Below the pieces are notes generated by a model. That model ran no database searches, was not told the origin of the DNA, and was given only the letters and a program-made list of their open reading frames with translations. Of a stretch of 64,000 bases of DNA, positions 45,734-55,106 are shown in pieces. Within the stretch, counting starts at the first letter, position 1. Each line of letters opens with the position of its first letter. The stretch comes from Pseudoalteromonas sp. Scap06 (GTDB lineage: Bacteria > Pseudomonadota > Gammaproteobacteria > Enterobacterales > Alteromonadaceae): NCBI RefSeq assembly GCF_013394165.1, contig NZ_CP041330.1, positions 2,348,501-2,412,500 of the forward strand, read 5' to 3'. A program made the translations under genes and the position numbers.

Positions 45734-46170
45734 GCACGTTCTCCGTACACGGTTTTTGCACGTTGAGTAAATGCACTCACCATGTTTTTAGCCACATCAT
45801 TAAAAATTTTACCAAACGCTAGCTCTATTAGCTTACTTGAAAACTCGAACTCTAACTGTAAATTAACCTTACACGCCTGCGCATCTAATTGCTGAAAGTG
45901 CCAGCGACCTTGTAGGGTTTTAAAAGGGCCATCAACCAAGCGAAGCATCACTGTTTGCTCATCAATTAGCGTATTTTCAGTGGTAAACCATTTTTTTATA
46001 CCGGCTTTGGATATTTCTAAACTAGCGGTCATGTTATTATCATGCTGCTTAATAATTTTTGAGTCTGAACAATTAGGTAAAAACTGTGAATAGGCTTCTA
46101 CATCATTGACTAGATCAAACATCTCTTTAGTGCTGTACATAACCAGCGCGCTTTTTTCTATTTGTGGCAT
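45730..46170 (-). CDS. ratA: RatA-type START-domain protein (CoQ10-binding family)
   Basis: 146-aa polyketide-cyclase/START fold protein (COQ10 family). Landmarks are LVNDVEAYSQFLPNCS at the N-terminus and FEFSSKLIELAFGKIFNDVA at the C-terminus, in outline. E. coli RatA was described as a toxin blocking 70S formation, but many relatives bind ubiquinone; I do not take the toxin label as shown. I start at MPQIEKS (46170). Divergent from smpB, coupled to rnfH. Confidence 0.88.
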   Translation of the reverse strand: MPQIEKSALVMYSTKEMFDLVNDVEAYSQFLPNCSDSKIIKQHDNNMTASLEISKAGIKKWFTTENTLIDEQTVMLRLVDGPFKTLQGRWHFQQLDAQACKVNLQLEFEFSSKLIELAFGKIFNDVAKNMVSAFTQRAKTVYGERA

Positions 46171-46317
46171 ACTCACTCCCAACTGTGTGCAGGAATTTTA
46201 GCAAGCTTTGTGCGTTTCCCCAAACTTTCATCGCGCTTAAATTAATCCTTCGCTTTTGCATGTATAATTTAAAAAATCGATGTAAAACATCTTGTATAAC
46301 GTATATTATAGGGCACT

Positions 46318-46797
46318 ATGGCTAAGAAAAATTCATCAAAATCGACAAGTAATACCATCGCGCTAAACAAAAAAGCGCGACACGAGTATTTTTTACACGA
46401 CAAGTTTGAAGCAGGTGTTGAACTCCAAGGCTGGGAAGTAAAAAGTATCCGAGCAGGTAAGGTAAATATCTCTGAAACTTACATTCATCTTAAAAACGGT
46501 GAAGCATTTTTATTAGGTAGTACCATTCAGCCTTTAAATAGTGCATCAACACATGTTATTTGTGACCCGCTACGTTACCGTAAATTACTACTAAGCAGGC
46601 GTGAACTTGACCGCTTAGTTGGTGCAACTGAACGTGATGGTTATTCATTAGTTGCCACCGCTATGTATTGGAAAAAATGCTGGGTGAAGCTTGAATTCCA
46701 TTTAGCTAAAGGTAAGAAAATGCATGACAAACGTGAAGATGGTAAAAATAAAGATTGGTCCCGTGAAAAAGAACGTTTAATGAAACACAAAGTTTAA
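46318..46797 (+). CDS. smpB: SsrA-binding protein SmpB
   Basis: 159-aa tmRNA partner needed for trans-translation of stalled ribosomes. Core [25 protein letters not shown] N-half (here [11 protein letters not shown] then [13 protein letters not shown]), [11 protein letters not shown], and a basic C-terminal tail [19 protein letters not shown]. No tmRNA (ssrA) gene was found next to it. Confidence 0.95.
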   Translation: MAKKNSSKSTSNTIALNKKARHEYFLHDKFEAGVELQGWEVKSIRAGKVNISETYIHLKNGEAFLLGSTIQPLNSASTHVICDPLRYRKLLLSRRELDRLVGATERDGYSLVATAMYWKKCWVKLEFHLAKGKKMHDKREDGKNKDWSREKERLMKHKV

Positions 46798-46800
46798 ATA

Positions 46801-46833
46801 AAGACGCCTAACATCATGTTAGGCGTTTTTTTT
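46801..46833 (+). terminator. smpB terminator
   Basis: The 10-bp stem ACGCCTAACA/TGTTAGGCGT (46804-46813 with 46817-46826) is followed by eight T. Confidence 0.88.
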
Positions 46834-47088
46834 GATTAAATTTTTAAGAAAATACAAATTATTACAAATTAAAGTCGCTCAGTGATTTATTTTTTAATAA
46901 TGACCAAAGCACTCTCCCGCACCAGATAGCGAGTATCCCATTGTTTTTCATTATTGAGAAAATCAGTATATATTCGTGCCGATAATAAAATCAGCTTTGC
47001 AGTCAATTGATAACAGTTAAGTTACATGGTATTAATAATTCGGCTTGAAAAAACAAGTAAATTATAACATATCAACAAGGACTTAAGG

Positions 47089-49683
47089 ATGAAGCAATCA
47101 ATTGCATTTACACCGAGCTTAATCATCGGTGCTACTATCGCATTGTCAGCAGGTTTTAGTACAACAACTTACGCTGCACAGCAGACTGCAGAAAAAGTAG
47201 AACGTATTCAAGTAACAGGCTCTCGTATCAAACGTTCCGATATCGAAGGCCCATCGCCAGTACAATCCATTAATAAAGAAGACATCGAAAACATGGGTTA
47301 TGACAACCTACAACAGCTTCTTGAAAGAATGCCTGTTGCAGGTAATGGTACTTTTTCAACCCGTGGCAATAACCAAGACTCAACCGCTAATGGTTCAGCC
47401 GCCGTCAGCCTTCGTGGTTTAGGGGCTGATGCTACGTTGGTACTTATTAATGGTCGTCGTGTTGCTATAAGCGCATTTGCTGAAGGGATCACCAACTCAT
47501 TTGTTGACATAAACAGCATTCCTGTTTCAGCAATTGAACGTATTGATATTTTAAAAGATGGCGCATCAGCAATCTATGGCTCTGATGCTGTAGCAGGTGT
47601 TGTAAACGTTATCTTGAAAAAAGACATCGACGGGATTGAAGTTAATTTAGGTTACGGCGGCACAGATGGCCCTAACTATGAAGAAACCACGGCTAGCATT
47701 GTTTGGGGTACAACGAGTGCAAAAAGTAGTGCGTCCGTTATTATTGATTACTTTAAAAACACGTCTTTATCATCAGACGAAATGGGCCGTTTAGGTACTG
47801 CTAATCAATCTCCTTATGGCGGCCAAGACTTTCGTTCATCACGTGGCTTCCCGGGCTACTTTTACGTAGATGGCGTTAAAACAATCGATCCTTCGTGTCC
47901 TGCTGAAAATGCAACATCAAGTGGTAGTTGCTTATTTGACTATGGTCCATTCGGCTATATTGCCCCTGCATCAGAACGTGTAGGCGCAATTTCACAATTT
48001 GAATACCGCTTCGACAATGGCATCACCGGCTTTTTAGAAATGGCTGTACAGCATAACAGCTCAGTTGCAGCTGGCGCACCAACGCCACTTGATGAAGATG
48101 CGGGTTTAACCGTACCAGGGAATCATCCAAATAACCCATTTGGTCAAGATATAGAAATTGGTCGTTACAGAACAGTGGATGCAGGCGCGCGTCAATGGGA
48201 TATCGAATCAGACACATTACGTTTTGTTGCTGGTTTAAAAGGTGAAATTAACGACTGGAGCTGGGAAACAGCGGTACAAAAAGGGCGTAGCAAGTCATTA
48301 CAAACAGGGGATCGTTCACAAGGTTGGGTTCGCACCGACTTTTTACAACAAGAGATTGACGCAGGTAACTACAACCCATTTGGCGGCACTTACAACGATC
48401 CGGCTGTTGTTGACAGAATCACAACGAGCTTGGTTCGCCAAGGTGAGTCTCATATGACGTCGTTCGATGCTAACATTTCAGGTGAAGCATTTAACTTTGG
48501 TGATGATGTTGTCATGATGGCGGCCGGTATTGAATACCGCGAAGAAGACGTAACTGATACGCCAGATGATCAATTTCAACGTGGGTTAATCTTTGGTACC
48601 GAGTCAGTTTCAGCTGCCGCAGAGCGCGACCAATACGCTGCCTATGTAGAGTTTTCAATTCCACTTGCGGAAAACTTAGAGCTACAACTTGCGGGCCGTT
48701 ATGATGATTACAGTGACTTTGGCACTACGACAAACCCTAAAGTCGCTTTACGCTGGGCACCTAGTGATGAAATCACGGTTCGCGGTTCTTGGGCGCAAGG
48801 CTTTAGAGCACCTTCACTTGCACAAGTAGGTTTAGGGCCATCTCAAGAGAGTCAGTTCTTTATTGATAATTACCGCTGTGATGCAACAGGTAAAGATTGT
48901 GACCCGCTAGATTACAACATTGAATTTGCCGGTAACCCAGATTTAGAAGCTGAAGAATCTGAATCTTGGAATGTCGGCTTCATTTGGGCACCCACAACTG
49001 ACTTTGGTTTAAGTATTGATGTGTGGAGTATCACCCAAGATAATAAAATTGATGAGCAAGAGTTTGGTCCAATTTACAACTCAGAGTGTAATAACCAAAA
49101 TAGTACGGTATGTGTACGCTTACCACCATCAGGTACTGACAGCCTAGGAACTATTCAAAAGATATTCAGTACTTTTGAAAATGTATCATCACAAGAAGTT
49201 TCTGGCGTTGATATTTCAGCAAACTACAATCATTCACTGGATGAGTTAGGCTTACTAAAATTCAATTTAGAATGGGCTTACCAAGATAAATTTGAAAAAG
49301 ACGGCCGCGATTACACTGGTGAATATGGCTACCCAGAGCACCGTTGGATTTTCTCAACAAACTGGGAAATTGGCCAATTCAACACGAATATGAACATTAG
49401 TTATGTGGGTGAGTTTGAAGATACGCCAGATATCGATTTCGATGGCAACTTAGACTTCGATAGTAATACATCGCGCACTGTTGATTCTCAAGTATTGGTT
49501 GATTTACAAACATCATACCGTATTACTGAGTCTGCAAAAGTATCGCTAGGTGTAAATAACTTATTTGATGAAGAGCCACCATTTGCAATTGGTGACGGTG
49601 ATTCAGATCTGTATGGTTACGCATCGGGTGTACACAACCCTCGAGGTCGTTACATTTACACTAAAGTGAGCTTTTCGTTTTAA
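47089..49683 (+). CDS. Large TonB-dependent receptor
   Basis: 864-aa outer-membrane receptor: signal peptide (about 1-30), TonB-box-like EKVERIQVTGSRIKRSDIEG, plug (about 55-175, SLRGLGADATLVLINGRR and DGASAIYGSDAVAGVVNVI in parts) and a barrel ending YTKVSFSF. This plug subtype is common in Alteromonadales and Shewanella and often linked to peptide or carbohydrate uptake; the ligand is unknown. Cysteine pairs occur in extracellular-loop-like segments (YRCDATGKDCDP). No transport partner adjoins. Confidence 0.9.
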   Translation: MKQSIAFTPSLIIGATIALSAGFSTTTYAAQQTAEKVERIQVTGSRIKRSDIEGPSPVQSINKEDIENMGYDNLQQLLERMPVAGNGTFSTRGNNQDSTANGSAAVSLRGLGADATLVLINGRRVAISAFAEGITNSFVDINSIPVSAIERIDILKDGASAIYGSDAVAGVVNVILKKDIDGIEVNLGYGGTDGPNYEETTASIVWGTTSAKSSASVIIDYFKNTSLSSDEMGRLGTANQSPYGGQDFRSSRGFPGYFYVDGVKTIDPSCPAENATSSGSCLFDYGPFGYIAPASERVGAISQFEYRFDNGITGFLEMAVQHNSSVAAGAPTPLDEDAGLTVPGNHPNNPFGQDIEIGRYRTVDAGARQWDIESDTLRFVAGLKGEINDWSWETAVQKGRSKSLQTGDRSQGWVRTDFLQQEIDAGNYNPFGGTYNDPAVVDRITTSLVRQGESHMTSFDANISGEAFNFGDDVVMMAAGIEYREEDVTDTPDDQFQRGLIFGTESVSAAAERDQYAAYVEFSIPLAENLELQLAGRYDDYSDFGTTTNPKVALRWAPSDEITVRGSWAQGFRAPSLAQVGLGPSQESQFFIDNYRCDATGKDCDPLDYNIEFAGNPDLEAEESESWNVGFIWAPTTDFGLSIDVWSITQDNKIDEQEFGPIYNSECNNQNSTVCVRLPPSGTDSLGTIQKIFSTFENVSSQEVSGVDISANYNHSLDELGLLKFNLEWAYQDKFEKDGRDYTGEYGYPEHRWIFSTNWEIGQFNTNMNISYVGEFEDTPDIDFDGNLDFDSNTSRTVDSQVLVDLQTSYRITESAKVSLGVNNLFDEEPPFAIGDGDSDLYGYASGVHNPRGRYIYTKVSFSF

Positions 49684-49692
49684 TTAAAAGCA

Positions 49693-49724
49693 ATAAAAAA
49701 CCGCCAATATGGCGGTTTTTTTTT
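49693..49724. terminator. Bidirectional terminator
   Basis: The stem AAAAACCGCC/GGCGGTTTTT (49696-49705 with 49711-49720) lies between the receptor and the convergent peroxiredoxin gene. Confidence 0.85.
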
Positions 49725-49745
49725 ATCTTAAACTAAAGGGCTAGA

Positions 49746-50351
49746 TTATAGCTCGCCTTCGTTTTCAGATAAGAATTTAGCTACGCCTTCAGGGCTTGCA
49801 TCCATTCCTTTTTTACCTTCAGTCCAACCAGCAGGACATACTTCGCCATGCTCGCTGTGGAATGCTAATGCATCAACCATGCGGATCATTTCGTCGATGT
49901 TACGACCAAGTGGTAAATCGTTAACTACTTGGTGACGTACGTTACCTTCTTCGTCGATTAAGAAAGAACCACGAAATGCAACGCCCGCTTCTGGGTGCTC
50001 AACGTCGTATGCTTTACAGATCTCGTGTTTAACGTCTGCAACTAGTGCGTATTGAACTTTACCAATACCGCCGTCTGCTACTGCGGTGTTACGCCATGCG
50101 TTGTGTGAGAACTGTGAATCGATTGAAACACCAATTACTTCTACACCACGTTTTTGGAATTCTGCATAACGCTTATCAAAAGCAATAAGCTCAGAAGGAC
50201 ATACAAAAGTGAAATCTAGTGGGTAGAAAAAGATTACTGCTTTTTTACCTTTGATTTTTTCGTGAAGGTTATAGCTATCTACAATCTCACCGTTACCTAG
50301 AACAGCTGCAGCGGTAAAGTCTGGTGCCTGGCGGCCTACTAATACACCCAT
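49746..50351 (-). CDS. Typical 2-Cys peroxiredoxin (AhpC/Prx1 type)
   Basis: 201-aa thiol peroxidase reducing hydrogen peroxide and organic peroxides. Peroxidatic Cys51 in FTFVCPSE and resolving Cys172 in GEVCPAGW. The GGIG motif is present, but the C-terminal YF motif of over-oxidation-sensitive forms is absent. Start at ATG 50351 with GGAG before it; upstream codons in frame are not conserved-looking. No ahpF is adjacent, so reduction probably depends on other thiol systems. Confidence 0.92.
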   Translation of the reverse strand: MGVLVGRQAPDFTAAAVLGNGEIVDSYNLHEKIKGKKAVIFFYPLDFTFVCPSELIAFDKRYAEFQKRGVEVIGVSIDSQFSHNAWRNTAVADGGIGKVQYALVADVKHEICKAYDVEHPEAGVAFRGSFLIDEEGNVRHQVVNDLPLGRNIDEMIRMVDALAFHSEHGEVCPAGWTEGKKGMDASPEGVAKFLSENEGEL

Positions 50352-50554
50352 TTTATTCTCCAAATATTTTGAGTTTATTGTCAATTGCTTACGCAATACT
50401 GATAGTAATATGGGCACTAATTTTTAAATTACAATAGCACCATATCTAATTAATCATTATTCTATGGCTATCAAAAATAAATTAACAATCGTATTTATAG
50501 ATAGCGCCGTTCTAAAATAGCGAACGCTTGATAAATACACGGATTATTGTTCAT

Positions 50555-50584
50555 AAAAAAACCTGCTTAAAGCAGGTTTTTTTT
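50555..50584. terminator. Terminator of fadR
   Basis: The 7-bp stem ACCTGCT/AGCAGGT (50561-50567 with 50571-50577) has an A-run before and a T-run after it, so it works for the minus-strand fadR message and could stop plus-strand reads. Confidence 0.75.
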
Positions 50585-51298
50585 CTAATCCATAATGTCG
50601 CTAGGCATATCACCGCGAATATGTTGCCATATTTCACCGGTTTGATGACCATACTTACGCATCATGGATATCGCACCATCGTGCTCTTTATTCTCAGCAA
50701 GCTTAGTGAGATCTTTATAGAATTGACGTGCAAGCTCACGAGTGCGAGGATCTGAAAAGTAATGACAACCAATCTTAGAATAAAAGCCTTTGAAACCATT
50801 AAGAATAAGCACATAAATGCGATTGTTACCAGCAACAGCTAACTCATGGTGCACTTTATAGTCATAATCAGCAAATGCTTGCGCACTGTCTTCTAGCTCA
50901 TCACTTTGCGATAAAATTTCAATAACGCGCTCTGGTGCAAGCTTTATTGCTGCACGGGTGTAAATTGCGCTGATGTTGGTGCGTGCTGAAAGTAACTGAT
51001 CGGTCAACTCTGGCATTTTGTCTTCGTCTAAACGGGCCAGTGTTTCAAGAATATTTAACCCTGACGTTTCCCAAAAATTATTTACGCGAGTAGGTTTACC
51101 ATGTTGTATTGTTAACCAACCGTCTCTTGCTAATCGTTGTAACACTTCACGCAATGTGGTTCTAGTAACACCAATTAACTCTGAGAGTTCACGCTCAGCT
51201 GGCAGAATTGAACCTGGAGGGAAATCACCATTCCAGATTGACTCTACTATGTATTCCTCAGCAAATCCTGCTGGGCTTTTCGCTTTAAAAATTCTCAT
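50585..51298 (-). CDS. fadR: Fatty-acid metabolism regulator FadR
   Basis: 237-aa GntR-family regulator that represses fatty-acid degradation genes and activates unsaturated fatty-acid synthesis, released by acyl-CoA. Winged helix-turn-helix at about 10-75 ([31 protein letters not shown] in outline) then the helical acyl-CoA domain with [15 protein letters not shown]. Length matches E. coli FadR. Single gene here; no nhaB neighbour. Confidence 0.93.
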   Translation of the reverse strand: MRIFKAKSPAGFAEEYIVESIWNGDFPPGSILPAERELSELIGVTRTTLREVLQRLARDGWLTIQHGKPTRVNNFWETSGLNILETLARLDEDKMPELTDQLLSARTNISAIYTRAAIKLAPERVIEILSQSDELEDSAQAFADYDYKVHHELAVAGNNRIYVLILNGFKGFYSKIGCHYFSDPRTRELARQFYKDLTKLAENKEHDGAISMMRKYGHQTGEIWQHIRGDMPSDIMD

Positions 51299-51656
51299 TC
51301 AATTCCTACTCGAATTAATTCACATTACATCGCTACATACGATTAACTGACTGATTGTACCAGACAAGTCACAACTAACAAGTAAAGTAAGTTAAATTAC
51401 CTAGGTATGTGATTAAAAGGGTAACTTTACTGGTAGAAATTAAACACAATATGAATGCCCACCTATTATTCATACGAGACAGTTTGACTAGCTCTTACAA
51501 CTGGATTAACTTGATGGCTCTGGGGAAAGTCATGTAACAGAATATCCCTAACTTTGAGGTGCGAAAAGCTTTCATAGCTCCTCGCTTTTTCCTTTTACTT
51601 GCCCCGCTGTTTATCCTAAGTCATAATCTAAGCCCTTATTTAAATACGGAATTGTT
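51299..51656. other. Divergent intergenic region fadR/dsbB
   Basis: No protein gene is supportable. It must hold the fadR and dsbB promoters. It also has a plus-strand hairpin followed by T-runs at 51561-51596, about 65 bases before dsbB, and a possible promoter TTGACT-17-TAACTT at 51484-51512. Confidence 0.5.
51519..51596 (+). ncRNA. Candidate small RNA or dsbB leader with terminator-like hairpin
   Basis: The hairpin GCGAAAAGCT/AGCTCCTCGC (51561-51570 with 51576-51585, two mismatches) is followed by a T-rich tract. No plus-strand gene lies upstream, so it would end a separate short transcript or act as an attenuator for dsbB. The predicted promoter (51484-51512) would give about 75 nt of RNA. 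Sequence-only inference. Confidence 0.3.
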
Positions 51657-52175
51657 ATGAACTGGCTTGCTAATCTAAGTACTCAGCGTACACCTTGGTT
51701 ATTATTCAGTGGGATTGTTTTTCTGCTTGAAGTTACTGCACTTTTCTTTCAATACAACATGGGGTTAGCGCCATGCATTATGTGCATATACCAGCGCACC
51801 GCAGTATTAGGCCTACTTTTTGCGGGTATGATTGGAGCCAGTAAACCAAACAGCCTCATAGTACGTATTGTCGCTTATGCTGTTTGGGGGATTTCAAGTG
51901 TATGGGGGTTACTAATAGCCCGTGAGCACATTGAAATGCAAACAACCACAGACCCATTTGCATTTAGCTGTGAATTTGAGCCAAACTTTCCAGAATTTAT
52001 ACCGTTACATCACTGGATACCGCAGTTTTTTGAAGCGACAGGTGACTGCGGAAATATAGATTGGCAATTTGCCAGCCTAAGTATGCCAGCGTGGATGGAA
52101 ATTATTTTTGTACTCTTTACCGCCACACTGTTTATATTAGTGGCCAGTCGATTAATTACTAAAAAGTCACTTTAA
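51657..52175 (+). CDS. dsbB: Disulfide bond formation protein DsbB
   Basis: 172-aa inner-membrane oxidase that re-oxidises DsbA and passes electrons to quinone. Four membrane segments. Both redox pairs are present: Cys40-Cys43 (CIMC) in the first periplasmic loop and Cys105/Cys131 in the second. Arg in YQRTAV is the quinone-linked residue of the family. Followed after one base by a small membrane-protein gene, probably in one operon. Confidence 0.94.
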   Translation: MNWLANLSTQRTPWLLFSGIVFLLEVTALFFQYNMGLAPCIMCIYQRTAVLGLLFAGMIGASKPNSLIVRIVAYAVWGISSVWGLLIAREHIEMQTTTDPFAFSCEFEPNFPEFIPLHHWIPQFFEATGDCGNIDWQFASLSMPAWMEIIFVLFTATLFILVASRLITKKSL

Positions 52176-52176
52176 T

Positions 52177-52479
52177 ATGTTTACTTTTTTTTCAAGCCAA
52201 GTTGATGAGCTTAAACATTTAAAAGTTCGTCAACGACAAACTGTTATAGCTATCTCTTTAAGCATGCTATCACCCAGTGACAGGGTCTTTATACGCATAC
52301 TAAAGCTGATGCTATTAAGCCCATTCTTTTTAATATTTACTCTTTTCGAAGGTTGGTTACTGGTGCCCTTTTTAATTGTAGCTGGGTTGAGCTATCCGCT
52401 ATTAACAGCACCAGTAGATATTAACTTTGCTAAAAAGCACCTTGGTGCTGCCTTAAAACAGTTTGATCAGGGCGCATAG
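52177..52479 (+). CDS. Small membrane protein, unknown
   Basis: 100-aa protein with a charged N-terminal helix (DELKHLKVRQRQ) and one long hydrophobic region (about 44-80) that could make two membrane helices. No family recognised. It starts one base after dsbB, so is likely translated from the same message. Its stop codon lies in the loop of a terminator hairpin. Confidence 0.65.
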   Translation: MFTFFSSQVDELKHLKVRQRQTVIAISLSMLSPSDRVFIRILKLMLLSPFFLIFTLFEGWLLVPFLIVAGLSYPLLTAPVDINFAKKHLGAALKQFDQGA

Positions 52480-52490
52480 CGCCCTTTTTA
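52469..52490 (+). terminator. Terminator overlapping a stop codon
   Basis: The 7-bp stem AGGGCGC/GCGCCCT (52469-52475 with 52479-52485) followed by TTTT ends the dsbB operon; the TAG stop of the small membrane protein is at 52477-52479. Confidence 0.75.
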
Positions 52491-52491
52491 G

Positions 52492-52785
52492 TTAAAACGT
52501 CACCTTTCCATCAAGTTTGGCTAGCATTTTTTTACCCACCCCTTTTACTTTAGCTAGATCTTCAAGTGATGCGAAATCACCATTAGCTTCTCTATAATCG
52601 ATAATTGCCTGTGCCTTTTTCTTACCGACACCTGGTAACTTAATTAACTGTTTTAAATCAGCACTATTAATATTAACCATGGCTGATTGCATCTGCTCTG
52701 ATAGCATATCGCTTTGCGCAAAGGTGGTACCCATAGGTAATAAACATAAAGCAGCTGCTAACGAGATTATTTTAATTAATTTCAT
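52492..52785 (-). CDS. ComEA-like helix-hairpin-helix protein
   Basis: 97-aa secreted protein with signal peptide (about 1-23) and a ComEA-type double helix-hairpin-helix domain: VNINSADLKQLIKLPGVGKKKA and LEDLAKVKGVGKKML. ComEA proteins bind incoming DNA in the periplasm during natural transformation; short forms like this are widespread in gammaproteobacteria, and competence cannot be concluded from this gene alone. Confidence 0.88.
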   Translation of the reverse strand: MKLIKIISLAAALCLLPMGTTFAQSDMLSEQMQSAMVNINSADLKQLIKLPGVGKKKAQAIIDYREANGDFASLEDLAKVKGVGKKMLAKLDGKVTF

Positions 52786-52984
52786 ACTATTTCCTTTTGC
52801 GTTCCTACATGAACATTCGTTGATTATTTACACCCAGCACTTTTACATAACGTTGTGGTTACTAAGTACTAACGGTAACAATCACTCCTTGCGACTCCTT
52901 TACTGCAACGCGTTATAAAGTGACTTAATAAATAAAGTAGAGTCAGCCTTTATTGTCAACTAAGCTGCAGATAAACTAAGGCTA

Positions 52985-53010
52985 AAGCTTGCAAAATAAC
53001 GCGCAAGCTT
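52985..53010. repeat. Inverted repeat next to LexA box
   Basis: Perfect 8-bp arms AAGCTTGC/GCAAGCTT (52985-52992 with 53003-53010), spacer of ten, ending one base before the yebG LexA box. It could be a second operator or a hairpin. Confidence 0.4.
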
Positions 53011-53011
53011 G

Positions 53012-53031
53012 TACTGTACATAAAAACAGTA
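53012..53031. promoter_or_regulatory. LexA box of yebG
   Basis: TACTGTACATAAAAACAGTA keeps the full CTGT-N8-ACAG core and the flanking TA of the known gammaproteobacterial LexA consensus. It overlaps a possible -35 (TTGTAC 53009-53014) with TCTAAT at 53033-53038 as -10, and lies 51 bases before the start codon. Confidence 0.85.
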
Positions 53032-53082
53032 ATCTAATGATTTAAAATAATCATATTGCCACGTAAGTAAGCAGGAGAAATC

Positions 53083-53382
53083 ATGGCTGTTGTTGTTAAA
53101 TATGTTGTAGAACGAAACGGAGTCGAGCGCATGACGTTTACTACTAAAAAAGAAGCTGATGCCTATGACAAAATGCTCGATATCGCCGAGTCACTAGAAC
53201 TAATGCTTGAAAAAGTAGATGTGCCGCTAAGTGAACAACAAGTTGAGTCGCTTGCACTTGAGATTGCGAAAAGTAAAGACGACTTTATGGCGGTACTTAA
53301 GGGGACTAAAGAAGTACCTGCAAAAGCTAAAAAAACAAAGTCAGATAACGTTGCAGATATAAAAGATAAAGCTGCAAGTTAG
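53083..53382 (+). CDS. yebG: SOS-induced DNA-damage protein YebG
   Basis: 99-aa small protein of the YebG family (MAVVVKYVVERNG start, then VERMTFTTKKEADAYDKMLD in outline), LexA-controlled in E. coli. Function not defined. The C-terminal tail is Lys/Asp-rich. GGAG precedes the ATG and an excellent LexA box lies upstream, so SOS regulation is expected here as well. Confidence 0.92.
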   Translation: MAVVVKYVVERNGVERMTFTTKKEADAYDKMLDIAESLELMLEKVDVPLSEQQVESLALEIAKSKDDFMAVLKGTKEVPAKAKKTKSDNVADIKDKAAS

Positions 53383-53410
53383 TACTTTTAAAAACCTAAT
53401 AGTAATTATT

Positions 53411-53449
53411 AAAAAAACTGAATTCGGTATTCGAATTCAGTTTTTTTTA
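53411..53449 (+). terminator. yebG terminator
   Basis: The 10-bp stem ACTGAATTCG/CGAATTCAGT (53417-53426 with 53432-53441) is followed by seven further T. Confidence 0.85.
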
Positions 53450-53517
53450 TGCCTTTAAATAATGATAGCTAAAAGCGAGTAAATCATCACTATTTGCTAA
53501 TGTTAAAAGTCAGTCGA

Positions 53518-53557
53518 TAAAAATGCCAACCAGTTAAACTGGTTGGCATTTTTTTAA
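53518..53557. terminator. putP terminator
   Basis: A 14-bp perfect stem (53521-53534 with 53538-53551, loop of three) is flanked by A- and T-runs, downstream of putP on the minus strand. Confidence 0.85.
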
Positions 53558-53582
53558 ACCAAAACTTAGGTTAACTAATCAC

Positions 53583-55106
53583 TTATAATGACGATTCAAC
53601 TTCATCAAACAGATCAGTAATTTCCTTTTTCGGTTCAGCTGTCATAAGGCTTCCTACTACAATCGCAATACTTGCTAAAATAAAGCCAGGGACGATTTCA
53701 TAGATCACGCTACTCAAACTCTCACCATTAATAGTAATAGGCGCATAAATCCACACAAGCACCGTTAGTGCACCTACAACCATACCACTGATAGCCCCTT
53801 TTAAGTTCATACGCTTCCAGTAAAGGCTAAACAATACCAGTGGACCGAATGCAGCACCGAAACCAGCCCATGCATTACTTACTAAATCTAGTATTGAACT
53901 ATTGCGGTCATACGCTAAGTAGATTGCAAATAACGCAACCAATATCACGCTAATACGCCCTACTAATACCAGCTCAGTTTGCGAAGCATTACGATTTAAG
54001 TAGATCTTATAAAAGTCTTCAGTTAAAGAACTTGAACACACCAATAGTTGCGATGAAATAGTACTCATAATCGCAGCTAAAATAGCCGCTAGTAGGAAAC
54101 CGGCAATTAACGGATGGAATATTAATTCAGCTAATACTAGGAAGATTGTTTCTTTGTCGGCAATCGGCATTTGGTTTTCAATCATGAATGCTGCGCCAAA
54201 TAGCCCGGTAAATACCGCACCAATAGCGGATAGCGTCATCCAAGACATACCAATACGACGCATGGTTGGCATTTCTTTTACTGAGCGAATAGACATAAAG
54301 CGAACAATAATATGCGGCTGACCAAAGTAACCTAAGCCCCACGCCATTGCAGAAATAATAGCAATGGTAGAACCGCCCGCAAACCAGTCAAGCATACTTA
54401 AAGAATGAATTTCGCTTGCTTTAGGCGAGCTTAGTAACTGCTGATAGTTTGCATTTGCTAAGGTATCCATAAAGGGTTGGTCAAGCATCATGTAGGTGGC
54501 AATTGGCACTGCCAACAACGAAATAAACATGATACAGCCTTGCACAAAGTCTGTAAGGCTAACCGCTAAAAAACCACCAAACAAGGTATATACCACTACT
54601 ACACCCGTGGTGATGTATAAGCCCATTTCGTAACTCATTTGAAATGAGTTTTCAAATAACTTACCACCGGCAACAACTCCCGATGAAGTATATAAGGTAA
54701 AGAAAACAATAATTACTATTGCAGAGATAACACGTAGGATATTTTTGTTGTCATCAAAACGGTTTGCAAAGAAATCAGGGATAGTAATGGAGTCATTGGC
54801 TTTTTCAGTATAAACACGCAGTCTTGGTGCTACTAAAAAGTAGTTTGCCCATGCACCTAATACTAAACCAATTGCAATCCAAACCTTACTCAATCCAAAT
54901 AAATACATTGCGCCAGGTAAACCCATTAATAACCAACCACTCATATCTGATGCACCAGCCGATAGGGCAGCTACACTGGGGGCTAAATTACGACCACCTA
55001 GCATATACCCTGAAATATCACTGGTAGATTGCTTATATGCGTATAGTCCTATTCCTAGCATTACAATAAAGTATAATGCCAGTGAAATAATCATTCCTGT
55101 TTCCAA
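53583..55106 (-). CDS. putP: Sodium/proline symporter PutP
   Basis: Inner-membrane sodium:proline symporter of the SSS family, about 507 aa with thirteen membrane segments expected. Family features include GGRNLAPSVAALSAGASDMSGW (in parts: GGRNL, SAGASDMSGWL) and the GFGAAFGP segment. I choose TTG 55106 as start because GGAGG (55116-55112) lies five bases before it; a GTG at 55118 would include that ribosome site within its own second codon. Proline serves as nutrient or osmoprotectant. No putA adjoins. Confidence 0.9.
   Translation of the reverse strand: METGMIISLALYFIVMLGIGLYAYKQSTSDISGYMLGGRNLAPSVAALSAGASDMSGWLLMGLPGAMYLFGLSKVWIAIGLVLGAWANYFLVAPRLRVYTEKANDSITIPDFFANRFDDNKNILRVISAIVIIVFFTLYTSSGVVAGGKLFENSFQMSYEMGLYITTGVVVVYTLFGGFLAVSLTDFVQGCIMFISLLAVPIATYMMLDQPFMDTLANANYQQLLSSPKASEIHSLSMLDWFAGGSTIAIISAMAWGLGYFGQPHIIVRFMSIRSVKEMPTMRRIGMSWMTLSAIGAVFTGLFGAAFMIENQMPIADKETIFLVLAELIFHPLIAGFLLAAILAAIMSTISSQLLVCSSSLTEDFYKIYLNRNASQTELVLVGRISVILVALFAIYLAYDRNSSILDLVSNAWAGFGAAFGPLVLFSLYWKRMNLKGAISGMVVGALTVLVWIYAPITINGESLSSVIYEIVPGFILASIAIVVGSLMTAEPKKEITDLFDEVESSL

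Noticed and set aside
45410..46170. ratA-rnfH (yfjG-yfjF type) as a type II toxin-antitoxin pair
   Set aside because: The pair is a conserved core locus beside smpB and bamE; RatA belongs to the ubiquinone-binding COQ10/START family and RnfH is not a shown antitoxin.
46798..47088. tmRNA (ssrA) gene after smpB
   Set aside because: A terminator follows smpB directly and the gap has no tRNA-like ends or tag-coding frame.
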